Shown: piece after piece, positions 10,655-19,067 of the stretch
How positions within the stretch are numbered: the first letter of the stretch is position 1
How the letters are laid out: each line of letters opens with the position of its first letter
DNA from: Paenilisteria portnoyi
GTDB taxonomy: Bacteria > Bacillota > Bacilli > Lactobacillales > Listeriaceae
DNA: 64,000 nt
Assembly: GCF_014322795.1 (NCBI RefSeq)
Contig: NZ_JAASTT010000002.1
Location: 186,001-250,000, forward strand
Reading direction: 5' to 3'
Made by a program: the position numbers and the translations under genes
Notes under the pieces: model-generated
Told to the model about the DNA's origin: nothing
The model's database searches: none
The model's input: the letters and a program-made list of their open reading frames with translations, nothing else

Positions 10655-11281
10655 TTATAAAGAATAAACTGATCCTAGGAATCTAAAGCCAAATTCATCA
10701 CTATAAATGACATAAGAATTATCATCAATGCCAAAAGTATTTGTATTATTCATTTGCCTTTTAGCTTTTTTTAAGTTATCAAAATCATTCCATTTTGTAT
10801 AGTGAACACCTACTATAAAATTATGATAAATTCCTATACCTGATTTATATAAAGTAATTTTCTCATCGTTATCATGGGGGGAAATCACTATATCCTCTCC
10901 CATAATCAATGCTCCTGCTGAAAATCCTATGACAGGATTTCCATCGTTATAAAAATTTTGTATAGATTCCCGAATCTCTGATTTGCAGTATACTTTGTGA
11001 TATAAACTGGTGTTTCCTCCTCCAATTATTAATATATCTGCTTGTTCAATTTTCTTGATTATCGATTTGGGTTCATTTTTATCTCCTAGCACGACAGTGA
11101 ATAAACATTCTCTTAGCGATTTAAAAGGCGCTATATACTTTTCAATATAAGGTTCCCAAGCTTTTCTATAAACCGTTAGTATAACAATGCTTGGGCTTCC
11201 TCCAGATACCCGATTCATTAAAAATTGCGCTATCTCTTTACTCATAGGAGGATTACCTCCAGCTAAAACAAAAGTTCCCAA
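10655..11281 (-). CDS. Peptidase S51-like (peptidase E / class I glutamine amidotransferase fold) protein
   Basis: Visible motifs are GGGNTSLYH, the nucleophile elbow GFSAGA with the candidate catalytic serine, and a downstream GVHY. This is the layout of aspartyl dipeptidase (PepE) and cyanophycinase-like enzymes; the substrate is unknown. The start is uncertain. I chose TTG at 11281, preceded by GGGAGG, giving 208 residues and an N-terminus GTFVLAGGNPP; an in-frame ATG at 11317 lacks a ribosome binding site. AT-rich codon use and the position inside the inverted-repeat island mark it as acquired cargo. Confidence 0.75.
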   Translation of the reverse strand: MGTFVLAGGNPPMSKEIAQFLMNRVSGGSPSIVILTVYRKAWEPYIEKYIAPFKSLRECLFTVVLGDKNEPKSIIKKIEQADILIIGGGNTSLYHKVYCKSEIRESIQNFYNDGNPVIGFSAGALIMGEDIVISPHDNDEKITLYKSGIGIYHNFIVGVHYTKWNDFDNLKKAKRQMNNTNTFGIDDNSYVIYSDEFGFRFLGSVYSL

Positions 11282-11329
11282 TACCTTCCTCCCAGTCTCA
11301 TCATACAAGCTATTCATACGAAGAAGAAT

Positions 11330-11461
11330 TCATTTGTACGCAACAGAATTAGTACTTAAATTAACTAGATGATTAATTGTCTTTAAAATAGATTCTTGTG
11401 TTTCGCCTGCTACTACATATGATTCAATAGATACATCAACAACTAAGGATGCAGTAAACAT
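11330..11461 (-). CDS. Possible 43-residue ORF upstream of the S51 peptidase
   Basis: ATG at 11461, preceded by GGTGA at a suitable distance, opens a 43-codon frame (MFTASLVVDVSIESYVVAGE...NSVAYK) that stops 13 nt before the alternative ATG of the peptidase gene. I do not recognise it. It may be a fragment of a larger gene decayed within the island. Weakly supported. Confidence 0.25.
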   Translation of the reverse strand: MFTASLVVDVSIESYVVAGETQESILKTINHLVNLSTNSVAYK

Positions 11462-11673
11462 TAACTGTCACCAAATATAAATTCCTACATCTATACTAAT
11501 CAATACGGCAGACAACAATTGGCACCCAATAATCCATCTACTTAAACCATCACTCTCATGCTAATTGATCATTTTTTCTTTTTATTGCAAATTATATATA
11601 GATTATCACACTATATTACTTCATATTTTCTTACAAATCAAATGAAAATGATAACATAAAAAGGTTTTCTTTT

Positions 11674-11714
11674 TTTCTTAGCGTTGTAAATCTGTACCTT
11701 ACTCTCTCTACCCC
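11674..11714. repeat. Right terminal inverted repeat of the island
   Basis: Reverse complement of 9916-9956 with four differences. It is followed at 11716 by the second copy of the 10-bp direct repeat TTTTGGTGTA. Confidence 0.85.
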
Positions 11715-11784
11715 CTTTTGGTGTATAATGGCATGACATCCTTCTTTGCTATTCTAAAAAATAGGCTCTAAGGAGAACTACCAT

Positions 11785-11925
11785 ATGAAATAGAAAGAAT
11801 CGACTTTTCCAGTATTCTACCATGGCTGCCCTGATTTCGGAACGCTAGATCGCTCAGACGGCGGACTTATCATGTCTGAACAAATTAACGCCGCAGAAAA
11901 AGAAGCTAACGACAAAAAAGATTGA
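11785..11925 (+). pseudogene. Possible broken small gene with a stop at codon 3
   Basis: AGGAG at 11771-11775 is placed correctly for ATG 11785, but the third codon is TAG. Beyond it the frame stays open for 43 codons (KESTFPVFYHGCPDFGTLD... ending EKEANDKKD). The product is not recognised. The 3' end runs into the csp terminator. A nonsense mutation in a small gene beside the island is the simplest reading; chance openness cannot be excluded. Confidence 0.3.
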
Positions 11926-11960
11926 GCAAATACCCTCCTAAAAAGGCAGTCGCTCAATCT
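11914..11960 (-). terminator. Rho-independent terminator of csp
   Basis: On the - strand an AGATTGAGC/GCTCAATCT stem (11952-11960 with 11919-11927), with an inner GCC/GG-rich helix, is followed by TTTTTT. Confidence 0.85.
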
Positions 11961-11984
11961 CTATTTCGCATTCTCTCAGTAGAA

Positions 11985-12185
11985 TTAAAGCTTTGTTACG
12001 TTATCCGCTTGAGGTCCGCGTTGTCCTTCTACGATTTCAAATTCCACTTTTTGACCTTCATCAAGTGTTTTAAAACCGTCTCCTTGAATCGCGCTGAAAT
12101 GTACGAATACATCGTCGCCGCCTTCAATTTCGATAAATCCAAAACCTTTTTCGCCATTGAACCATTTCACTGTACCTTCTTGCAT
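11985..12185 (-). CDS. cspB: Cold-shock protein
   Basis: A 66-residue single-stranded nucleic-acid chaperone with the OB-fold cold-shock domain. RNP1 KGFGFIE is at residues 13-19 and RNP2 VFVHF at 26-30, with the usual [13 protein letters not shown] end. Of the Listeria paralogues, position near dapF-ileS fits the one usually called cspB; the letter rests on remembered synteny. GGAGG lies about 10 nt before the ATG. It is preceded by a long untranslated leader with two candidate promoters, as expected for temperature-controlled csp mRNAs. Confidence 0.95.
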   Translation of the reverse strand: MQEGTVKWFNGEKGFGFIEIEGGDDVFVHFSAIQGDGFKTLDEGQKVEFEIVEGQRGPQADNVTKL

Positions 12186-12335
12186 GTGTCAAAAACCTCC
12201 AAAAATTTTTTCTTAATATGTTCCTTTTACAAATAAAAAACTTACTGGGAAACTGCTAAACAACAAGCTCACCTTGGTTTTCATATAAAAATTCACATAT
12301 TATAAAAGATACTCATAGTTTAAGGATCAGTACCC

Positions 12336-12364
12336 TTTATAACATGTGAATAAGCTCTTGCTAA
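12336..12364 (-). promoter_or_regulatory. Candidate proximal csp promoter
   Basis: Read on -, TTAGCA (12359-12364), a 17-bp spacer and TATAAA (12336-12341). It would give a leader of roughly 145 nt, a usual length for cold-shock mRNAs. Confidence 0.4.
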
Positions 12365-12424
12365 GCACCTACAGCATCCCAACAATGCATTTGTAAGGGC
12401 GATATTAATTTCATCGATACAATC

Positions 12425-12453
12425 ATTTTAACGCTTTCATTCCAAAAATGCAA
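12425..12453 (-). promoter_or_regulatory. Candidate distal csp promoter with an overlapping cre-like site
   Basis: Read on -, TTGCAT (12448-12453), 17 bp, TAAAAT (12425-12430). The -10 lies inside TGAAAGCGTTAAAA (12426-12439), which differs from the CcpA cre consensus TGWAANCGNTNWCA at one position. Carbon-catabolite input to a long csp leader is inferred, not shown. The rest of 12186-12550 holds only leader sequence, a second promoter and a terminator. Confidence 0.4.
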
Positions 12454-12502
12454 GCAATATTTACCTAAGTGCGCCATTATTGCGACAACTTCCCAAAAGT
12501 GG

Positions 12503-12550
12503 AAAAACCATGAAGGAACGGCTTATGCGACGCTCCTTCATGGTCTTTTT
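12503..12550 (-). terminator. Terminator downstream of the PAP2 gene
   Basis: CCATGAAGGA/TCCTTCATGG stem with T-rich tails on both strands. It ends immediately beside the PAP2 stop codon. Confidence 0.85.
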
Positions 12551-13243
12551 TTATTTAATGACACTACGATCTTTTATACGCCATTTCACTAATAAGTTGT
12601 GTAATGGTTCGCGGACGAGGAAGTACACGCCAAGCGAAATGAAGATAGATGCGATTCCGAATAAGAAGCCGCCAAATACATCAGTTGGATAGTGAACGCC
12701 TAGGTATACGCGAGAACACATGATAAAGATTATCCAGCCTAAAGCAACGACGCCGATTACGATTTTAGCCCACATTTGTTTCACGGTGAAAATTAAGAAC
12801 ATCGCCGCTAAGCCGTAAAAAATCGTCGTGCCTGTTGCGTGACCACTTGGAAAACTAAAACCAGTTTCGGAAATCAGACGGTCAAAGTTTGGACGTGGGC
12901 GCTCAAAGATATGTTTTAGAACCGTATTCATCAGTACCGCGCACACAAGCACCGTTCCACCAAACCATAACCCAACGACGAATTTACGCAAGATGAAGAG
13001 GATTATAACAACGATTACCGTTAAAATAATCGCAAATTCTGCACTCCCAAAGAATGTTAAATTCTCGATTAGACTCGTTTTAGATGCTGATATGTTTGTT
13101 TGTATACGACTGATCCAGCTTAAATCAAATTTGACAACCCATCGTGGTTCCGAATTAACTGCTAGAGCGACAATGACGAAGATCAGCAAAGCAAAACCGC
13201 CAATAGTGAATAACGGTATAGCTTTCTTTTTGTTTGTATTCAT
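12551..13243 (-). CDS. PAP2-family membrane phosphatase
   Basis: Probable integral-membrane lipid phosphatase of the PgpB/YodM type, acting on undecaprenyl- or other lipid phosphates. The three-part signature is complete: K110-x6-RP (KHIFERPRP), PSGHA at residues 132-136, and SR-x5-H-x3-D (SRVYLGVHYPTD, residues 177-188). Several hydrophobic segments cover the 230 residues. An upstream in-frame extension is rejected because TAGGAGTAG precedes the ATG at 13243 and the extra part overlaps dapF. It follows dapF by 16 nt and is probably co-transcribed. Substrate not determinable. Confidence 0.88.
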   Translation of the reverse strand: MNTNKKKAIPLFTIGGFALLIFVIVALAVNSEPRWVVKFDLSWISRIQTNISASKTSLIENLTFFGSAEFAIILTVIVVIILFILRKFVVGLWFGGTVLVCAVLMNTVLKHIFERPRPNFDRLISETGFSFPSGHATGTTIFYGLAAMFLIFTVKQMWAKIVIGVVALGWIIFIMCSRVYLGVHYPTDVFGGFLFGIASIFISLGVYFLVREPLHNLLVKWRIKDRSVIK

Positions 13244-13259
13244 AAATCTACTCCTAACT

Positions 13260-14249
13260 TCACTTGTTTTTTTGTAGGAAGGTTTGTACTTCTTCCACCA
13301 TCGCTTGATATTGCGCTTGTTCCTTAGTATCGCTTTTTTCAAGTAGATTGATTGTCGTGTCAGTGACTGCAAGCGTGCCATGATACACAAAAGTCGCATT
13401 ACCAATCAGTTGCAAATGTAGCGCACCATCTGCATCTTTGCTAGCTGTGACCTTGACACGACCGCCATTATTATACACATGAACAGGCGTTTCCAGCTTA
13501 TCATTATGAAGCAATTTTTTCATCAGACTAGAGGCCGACATTGCTGTTCCACAAGCATTTGTAAAACCTACACCACGTTCAAAAGTCCGAACATAGATCG
13601 CGTCTTCCCCAAGTTCTTTGACAAAGCTAACATTGACACCGTCTGTGAAATAAGGATTTTCTCCATTAAGAAAAGTGGATAGCTTCGTTTGTTTATCTGA
13701 GTCGAGCGTTTTCTGATCCACAAACGTAATTAAATGAGGATTCGGTACGGCTACTGCTGAAAAACGTAAATCAGCATCAAACGCAGGCACCAACTCATCT
13801 AGCATCTGCGCCTTGTCCCAGTTTAGCGGTAGCGTTTCTGGCGCAAATAAGACCGGTGAAATTTCCACTTGATAGGTTGGAATATCAGCACCGATTTCTT
13901 CCGCTTTCGAAACGTGGAGCGTCGCTTTCATCGTCTCAACCGTTGCTTCCTGTAAGTCATGCTGTTCTAACAGGTAACGCGCCACCGTACGCAAACCATT
14001 TCCACACATCGATGCTTCAGAGCCATCTGCATTAAAAACGCGCATACGGCCGATGGAAGCCTTATCTGAGCTTTCTGATACAAACAAGATACCATCCGCG
14101 CCACCCAACATTTCATCACGATTACAAATTCGGACGGCTAACTTGGAACGTGCGGCATCTTCCCAGTCGGTTAAGTTGTTTTTTATCTCATCAATCAAGA
14201 AAAAATCATTTTGAGAGCCATGAACTTTAATGAACTCAATATGCGACAT
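13260..14249 (-). CDS. dapF: Diaminopimelate epimerase
   Basis: Converts LL- to meso-diaminopimelate for lysine and peptidoglycan, without a cofactor. The two catalytic cysteines are visible in ASMCGNGLRT (Cys82) and TNACGTAMSAS (Cys233). At 329 residues it is slightly longer than typical DapF; the C-terminal 30 or so residues (about NLLEKSDTKEQAQ onward) are an extra tail. GGGGG precedes the ATG. It lies between ileS and the PAP2 gene, and a hairpin without T-tract separates it from ileS. Confidence 0.95.
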   Translation of the reverse strand: MSHIEFIKVHGSQNDFFLIDEIKNNLTDWEDAARSKLAVRICNRDEMLGGADGILFVSESSDKASIGRMRVFNADGSEASMCGNGLRTVARYLLEQHDLQEATVETMKATLHVSKAEEIGADIPTYQVEISPVLFAPETLPLNWDKAQMLDELVPAFDADLRFSAVAVPNPHLITFVDQKTLDSDKQTKLSTFLNGENPYFTDGVNVSFVKELGEDAIYVRTFERGVGFTNACGTAMSASSLMKKLLHNDKLETPVHVYNNGGRVKVTASKDADGALHLQLIGNATFVYHGTLAVTDTTINLLEKSDTKEQAQYQAMVEEVQTFLQKNK

Positions 14250-14283
14250 CCTTATTCCCCCATTTCTCCATTTTTATGCGTGA

Positions 14284-14313
14284 AGGTTCTACCGGGATAT
14301 CCCAGTAGAACCT
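14284..14313 (-). terminator. Intercistronic hairpin between ileS and dapF
   Basis: AGGTTCTAC/GTAGAACCT arms with an inner GGGATATCCC palindrome. No T-run follows on the - strand, so it may be a weak terminator or a processing site that partly separates dapF from the T-box-controlled ileS transcript. Confidence 0.5.
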
Positions 14314-14318
14314 CACTA

Positions 14319-17084
14319 TTAGTTACTATAATTCGCAACCACAATATCCGCGCATCGTTTACACAACGTCGGGTGATCATGATTCTCGCCAACATCTTTC
14401 TTCACGACACGACAACGTTCGCATGTTTCGCCTTCTGCTACCGTAATCGCAACGGCAACATGATGATCTTTCACCGCATTGGCCGGTGCTCCTTCTAAGC
14501 CCTCCACTAATTCAAAATCAGAAACGATTAGCAGTTGTGCGAAGTCTCCTTCCAATGAATCAAATAATTGCTTCGCTTCACCATCAACAAACAGCGTTAC
14601 TTTTGCCAACATTGATTTACCGATAATCTTTTCATTACGCGCTTCTTCCAATGCTTTTTGAACCACATCGCGAATTTGCATGAATTGATCCCATTTCTCC
14701 GTGATCGCTTCTGTTGCAGGATAGTTCTTCACTTCCGGCATCTCTGTCAAATGAATGCTCGCCTCCTCTTGATCCGTTAAATGCGACCAAACCTCGTCCG
14801 CCGTATGTGGCAAAATTGGCGCCAATAACTTCGTCAAAACAACGACCGCTTCATGGAATACCGTTTGCATCGCGCGACGATCTTTGCTACCGGCTGCTTC
14901 GATATACACAACATCCTTTGCAAAATCCATATAAAATTGGCTAAGCTCTACTGTACAAAAATTATTAATTTGGTGATAAATCGTTGAAAACTCATACTTA
15001 TCATAGCTCGTACGAACATTTTTAACGAGCTCATCCAGTTTAATTAGTAAATATTGATCGACTTCACGCAAATCTTCATAGGCAATCGCATCTGTTGCTG
15101 GTGTAAAATCAGAAATATTTCCAAGCAAGAAACGCATCGTGTTACGAATTTTACGATACACTTCGGAAACCTGTTTTAGAATATTGTCACTGATACGCAC
15201 ATCTGCTTGATAATCCACGGACGCAACCCACAAACGTACGATATCCGCACCCAATTGGTTGATGACTTTCCCTGGAAGCATCGTATTCCCAAGCGATTTA
15301 CTCATTTTACGTCCATCACCATCTAAAGCAAAACCATGACTCAAAACGTTGCGGTACGGCGCTTCACCACTGATAGCAACACTCGTCGTTAGTGAGGAGT
15401 TGAACCAACCGCGATATTGGTCAGAACCTTCCATGTAAAGATCCGCTGGGCGATTCAAGTAAGGGCGTGCTTCAAGAACGGCTTGGTGACTTGATCCTGA
15501 ATCGAACCAAACATCCATAATATCATTCTCTTTCGTAAATTCGCCATTTGGACTTGCTTCATGCGTGAATCCAGCTGGTAATAGATCTTTGGCTTCCCGC
15601 TCAAACCAGATGTCTGATCCGTGCTCACGGAATAATTCAGAAACATGATTAATCGTCTCATCCGTGATAATAGAATCACCATTTTCCGCATAAAAAATCG
15701 GAAGTGGCACGCCCCATACACGTTGACGCGAAATAACCCAGTCCCCGCGATCGCGAACCATGTTGAATAAACGCGTTTCACCCCATGCAGGCGTCCAAGT
15801 CACACCTTGCACAGCATCAAGCAACTCTTGACGGAAGGCATTAATCGACGCAAACCATTGCGGTGTCGCGCGGAAAATAACTGGTTTCTTCGTACGCCAA
15901 TCATGCGGATACGAGTGCGTAATGAATTCCATTTTTAATAACGCGCCGACTTCTTCCAACTTCTCCGTCACCATTTTATTGGCTGTATCATAAAACACAC
16001 CTTCAAAGCCCGGTGCTTCATCTGTGAAAACACCACGATCATCTAGCGGTGCTAATGTCTCTAAACCATATTTTTGACCGATGATAAAGTCGTCTTCCCC
16101 GTGTCCAGGTGCTGTATGAACCGCTCCCGTACCAGCTTCTGCTGTGGCATGTCCACCGTTCATCACGAGCGAATCACGATCATAAAATGGGTGTTTCGTT
16201 ACCACACGATCAATTTCGGAGCCACGTACGGTTTTCACAACCTCAGCCCCTTCCCAACCTAATGTTTCGCGAAGGCTTGGGAGAAGCGCTTCAGCTACGA
16301 CATATTTTTCGCCAGCAACCGCTACAACAACGTATTCTAAATCTGGATTTACCGTAATCCCCTTATTCGCAGGCATCGTCCACGGTGTCGTAGTCCAAAT
16401 TACGATATTCGTGCCTTCTTCCAGCACTCCTTTACCATCCGTTACTTTAAACGCCACAAAAATCGAGGCAGATTTCTTATCTTGATATTCAATTTCCGCT
16501 TCAGCCAAAGCAGACTCACTAGATGGCGACCAATAAACCGGCTTCTTCCCTTTGTAAATATAGCCTTTTTTAGCCATCTCACCGAAAACTTTGATTTGTT
16601 CCGCTTCATATTCCGGTTGCAACGTGATGTAAGGATTTGCCCACTCGCCTGTCACGCCCAGACGTTTGAATCCTGTGCGTTGAATATCGACTTGTTTATA
16701 CGCGTACTCTGCGCAAAGTTTACGGAATTCAGCAACGGTCATTTCTTTCCGTTTTACGCCTTTATTCGCAAGCGCCTGTTCAATCGGTAAACCATGTGTA
16801 TCCCAGCCAGGAACGTACGGCGAACGGAAGCCGCTCATCGATTTTTGACGAACAATCATATCCTTGATTACTTTATTCATCGCATGGCCCATATGTAGCT
16901 CACCATTCGCATAAGGCGGTCCATCATGCAAAATAAACGTTGGCTTATCCGCATTTTTTTGTTGAATTTGGTCGTATAAATCCATCTCTTCCCATTTCGC
17001 TTGCCATTCTGGTTCCTTATTCGGTAAATTACCTCGCATTGGGAATTCTGTTTTTGGCATTAATAGTGTATCTTTATATTCCAT
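14319..17084 (-). CDS. ileS: Isoleucyl-tRNA synthetase
   Basis: Class I synthetase charging tRNA-Ile. The 921-residue product has the HIGH-type motif in [16 protein letters not shown] (about residues 56-71), a CP1 editing domain, KMSKS (about residue 595) and a C-terminal zinc finger CERC...CKRC, the bacterial type with the Zn tail. AAGGAG precedes the ATG. Expression is controlled by the T-box leader directly upstream. Confidence 0.98.
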   Translation of the reverse strand: MEYKDTLLMPKTEFPMRGNLPNKEPEWQAKWEEMDLYDQIQQKNADKPTFILHDGPPYANGELHMGHAMNKVIKDMIVRQKSMSGFRSPYVPGWDTHGLPIEQALANKGVKRKEMTVAEFRKLCAEYAYKQVDIQRTGFKRLGVTGEWANPYITLQPEYEAEQIKVFGEMAKKGYIYKGKKPVYWSPSSESALAEAEIEYQDKKSASIFVAFKVTDGKGVLEEGTNIVIWTTTPWTMPANKGITVNPDLEYVVVAVAGEKYVVAEALLPSLRETLGWEGAEVVKTVRGSEIDRVVTKHPFYDRDSLVMNGGHATAEAGTGAVHTAPGHGEDDFIIGQKYGLETLAPLDDRGVFTDEAPGFEGVFYDTANKMVTEKLEEVGALLKMEFITHSYPHDWRTKKPVIFRATPQWFASINAFRQELLDAVQGVTWTPAWGETRLFNMVRDRGDWVISRQRVWGVPLPIFYAENGDSIITDETINHVSELFREHGSDIWFEREAKDLLPAGFTHEASPNGEFTKENDIMDVWFDSGSSHQAVLEARPYLNRPADLYMEGSDQYRGWFNSSLTTSVAISGEAPYRNVLSHGFALDGDGRKMSKSLGNTMLPGKVINQLGADIVRLWVASVDYQADVRISDNILKQVSEVYRKIRNTMRFLLGNISDFTPATDAIAYEDLREVDQYLLIKLDELVKNVRTSYDKYEFSTIYHQINNFCTVELSQFYMDFAKDVVYIEAAGSKDRRAMQTVFHEAVVVLTKLLAPILPHTADEVWSHLTDQEEASIHLTEMPEVKNYPATEAITEKWDQFMQIRDVVQKALEEARNEKIIGKSMLAKVTLFVDGEAKQLFDSLEGDFAQLLIVSDFELVEGLEGAPANAVKDHHVAVAITVAEGETCERCRVVKKDVGENHDHPTLCKRCADIVVANYSN

Positions 17085-17164
17085 CAGTTCATTCTCCTTT
17101 GTATTATGATTATTTTTTGCTTTCCTGTACTCGGCAAAGGTTGCAGCCTCTTTTCAGCATTTCA

Positions 17165-17396
17165 CGACAAAAAGACCCCTCCCTCAAAAAAGGGACGAGT
17201 CTAATAGTCGCGGTACCACCCTTGTTGACATCGATCATACATCTTTGCCCACTTCGTTCCATCGTTAACGCCGATATACGCTTCTTTCTAATTGGCACGC
17301 ATGCCGTTCAAAAAAAGAGCTCCTGAGTGATTTCCACCTTCTATCCTACTTGCTGGGCTCTCACCATCCCTAGCTCGCTTTAAAAATAGAATATCT
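17165..17396 (-). promoter_or_regulatory. T-box riboswitch (isoleucine) of ileS
   Basis: The - strand contains the canonical T-box AAGGGTGGTACCGCGAC (17207-17223). It also has Stem I features (GCGAGCTAGGGATGGTGAGAG near the 5' end) and a probable AUC isoleucine specifier at 17329-17331 inside the sequence GGTGGAAATCACTC. The competing terminator lies just downstream. A promoter with TATTCT at 17390-17395 would start the leader at about 17383. Uncharged tRNA-Ile stabilises the antiterminator and raises ileS expression; this is established for the class. Confidence 0.93.
17170..17204 (-). terminator. T-box-regulated terminator in the ileS leader
   Basis: GACTCGTCCCT/AGGGAGGGGTC stem (one mismatch) followed by TTTTT on the - strand, directly after the T-box sequence. 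Confidence 0.88.
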
Positions 17397-17418
17397 CTAG
17401 AAAGTGTACTTGTCTCTA

Positions 17419-17961
17419 TTATTGCTTTTCAATATCGTTTTCTTCTACTACATCTAATTTCTCTGGCTCTGCTGATTTCAATTCGGTTGCATCGACTTCG
17501 TATTCCATCAATTGCTTCCAATCATCACTCTTAATCAGATCCATTTGTGTTTCCACTAGTAAACGCAGACGTTCGCGGAACACTTTTGATTGACGTTTCA
17601 AGTCTTCAATTTCAATCGCAATTTTGCGGGCTTTGGATAGCGAATCACTCAAAATACGGTCCGCGTCTTTCTCCGCTTCACGCACGATTAATTTCGCTTC
17701 TTTATCTGCGTTATCAATGACCTGGTTCGCAGCTTCTTGCGCCACTATCAAGGATTTATTTAGCGTTTCTTCAATATTTGTAAAATGTCCTAAACGGTCA
17801 TCTCTTGAAGATAGCGTCTCCTCTAAGCGTTTCTTTTCTTTAATCAGTTGTTCATAATCCTTAATAATTTGGTCGAGGAATTCATTTACCTCGTCCTCTT
17901 CGTAACCTCTAAAACCACGGCTAAACTCTTTATTATGTATATCCAGCGGTGATAATGGCAT
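17419..17961 (-). CDS. divIVA: Cell-division/polarity protein DivIVA
   Basis: Coiled-coil protein that recognises negatively curved membrane at septa and poles and recruits partners. The N-terminal lipid-binding domain has the typical MPLSPLDIHNKEFSRGFRGY with an exposed Phe/Arg tip, followed by long heptad-rich coiled coil to about residue 150. Length is 180. ATG at 17961 follows GGAGGTG; an in-frame ATG 15 nt upstream overlaps that site. It has its own candidate promoter and lies upstream of the ileS T-box. Confidence 0.96.
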   Translation of the reverse strand: MPLSPLDIHNKEFSRGFRGYEEDEVNEFLDQIIKDYEQLIKEKKRLEETLSSRDDRLGHFTNIEETLNKSLIVAQEAANQVIDNADKEAKLIVREAEKDADRILSDSLSKARKIAIEIEDLKRQSKVFRERLRLLVETQMDLIKSDDWKQLMEYEVDATELKSAEPEKLDVVEENDIEKQ

Positions 17962-18053
17962 GTTCAACACCTCCATATGGTCAAAACCTAACTAAATCTA
18001 GGCTAGCCCTTCTATTATAACATAAAACTTCATTCCATATATACCTGTCTCTT

Positions 18054-18082
18054 ACTATAATAAAATTCTGACTATCTCGCAA
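18054..18082 (-). promoter_or_regulatory. Candidate divIVA promoter
   Basis: On -, TTGCGA (18077-18082), 17 bp, TATAGT (18054-18059). A second TATAAT at about 18016-18021 has no good -35. Confidence 0.45.
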
Positions 18083-18109
18083 GTATTATCTTCTCAAAAA
18101 CCGAAAATA

Positions 18110-18886
18110 TTAGTGTAAATAACCTATTTCTATCCGAATCTTATCCTTCTTCGTGTGTCCGTTGATTTCTCCCAGCCTCACACGACCATAGCCGCGCGCT
18201 GAAATAATATCCAATTCTTCACATTCAAAATCTGGATTTTCAACGATTTTCCAATTCACCTTCACCAGTTTCCCTTGTACGAGTTGTTTGGCTTTTTGAC
18301 GCGAAATATTGTGCGCTGTTGCCACAACAAGATCCAAGCGCAAACTCGTAATTGTCGTCCCAACATATTCCCAATCCGTACGAACAGGTAACGCTTGATT
18401 TAGGTCCAGTTCCTCCAACATGATATTAACTTTCCCTATTTTATCAAGCTGCAAACTAACGTACTCTTTCATCTCGCTCATCACAAAAAACTGCCACAAT
18501 TCATTTTCCGTCAAAATATCACCGAAAATATCGCGCTTCATCCCGAGCGACATCACTGTTCCGAGAATCGACTGGTGCGATAATGTCGTGAACTTAACCG
18601 GATAGCGAATATCAAACAATGTAACTTGAAAATCTGCATCGGTCGGCTCATAATAATCCGGATAAATAAGCGCGCGACGACGTTCTGCATGCGCTACCCC
18701 GCCCCAGAATTTCACCTTGATATGATCATAACCGCCAACAACCGACTCCAAAATCAAACGCTGACGTGGATCAAGGAAATCCGTCAAACGCGGCGTGTAC
18801 TGATCCTCGACCTGCACAATCCACTCTAACGCTACGTCAATAAAACTATGCTCTTCTGCTCTAAAATGCTGATAAATCCCTTCCAT
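18110..18886 (-). CDS. ylmH: YlmH, S4-domain RNA-binding protein
   Basis: RNA-binding protein of the division cluster, recently linked to rescue of stalled ribosomes in Bacillus. The 258 residues carry an N-terminal YlmH domain and a C-terminal S4 domain (about residues 170-235: RLDLVVATAHNISRQKAKQLVQGKLVKVN). The start MEGIYQHF is chosen over an ATG 16 codons upstream because AAGGGG immediately precedes it and it matches the family's N-terminus. It has a separate promoter because a terminator closes the ylmG unit. Confidence 0.93.
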   Translation of the reverse strand: MEGIYQHFRAEEHSFIDVALEWIVQVEDQYTPRLTDFLDPRQRLILESVVGGYDHIKVKFWGGVAHAERRRALIYPDYYEPTDADFQVTLFDIRYPVKFTTLSHQSILGTVMSLGMKRDIFGDILTENELWQFFVMSEMKEYVSLQLDKIGKVNIMLEELDLNQALPVRTDWEYVGTTITSLRLDLVVATAHNISRQKAKQLVQGKLVKVNWKIVENPDFECEELDIISARGYGRVRLGEINGHTKKDKIRIEIGYLH

Positions 18887-18965
18887 GTTCCCCTTACTCC
18901 CTTTAATAACAAAATACCTCTCATAAAAAGCCATTTTGTAATATAGTCATACTTTAATAACTACC

Positions 18966-18993
18966 ATTATAGCACGCTTCATCGTTTTTTAAC
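18966..18993 (-). promoter_or_regulatory. Candidate ylmH promoter
   Basis: On -, a perfect TATAAT -10 (18966-18971) preceded by GTTAAA about 16 bp upstream. The -35 is poor. Confidence 0.35.
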
Positions 18994-19007
18994 ACCCACG
19001 CAATTCC

Positions 19008-19060
19008 AAAAAATACCGAATGAAAGCACTCCTGATTTCCAGGCAACTTTCATTTCGGTA
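19008..19060 (-). terminator. Terminator after ylmG
   Basis: TACCGAAATGAAAG/CTTTCATTCGGTA stem with TTTTTT on the - strand. It ends the sepF-ylmG segment. Confidence 0.85.
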
Positions 19061-19067
19061 TCAACAT

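Larger units (their letters stand above)
9912..11725. mobile_element. Cassette-like island with terminal inverted repeats and a 10-bp flanking direct repeat
   Basis: Inverted repeats of 41 bp (9916-9956 and 11674-11714, 37/41 identical, with a perfect 23-bp core) enclose about 1.7 kb. The 10-mer TTTTGGTGTA occurs directly repeated at 9912-9921 and 11716-11725, as expected of a target-site duplication of 8-10 bp. Inside are a truncated IS3-like orfA start, an orphan transposase-type HTH protein, an S51-like peptidase and two tiny ORFs, but no intact transposase. The interior is visibly richer in A+T than its neighbours. Such transposase-less, passenger-carrying units are known as mobile insertion cassettes; assignment to that class is my inference. 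Confidence 0.6.

Noticed and set aside
11922-12236. 104-codon + frame opposite csp
   Set aside because: Antisense shadow of the cold-shock gene and its terminator.
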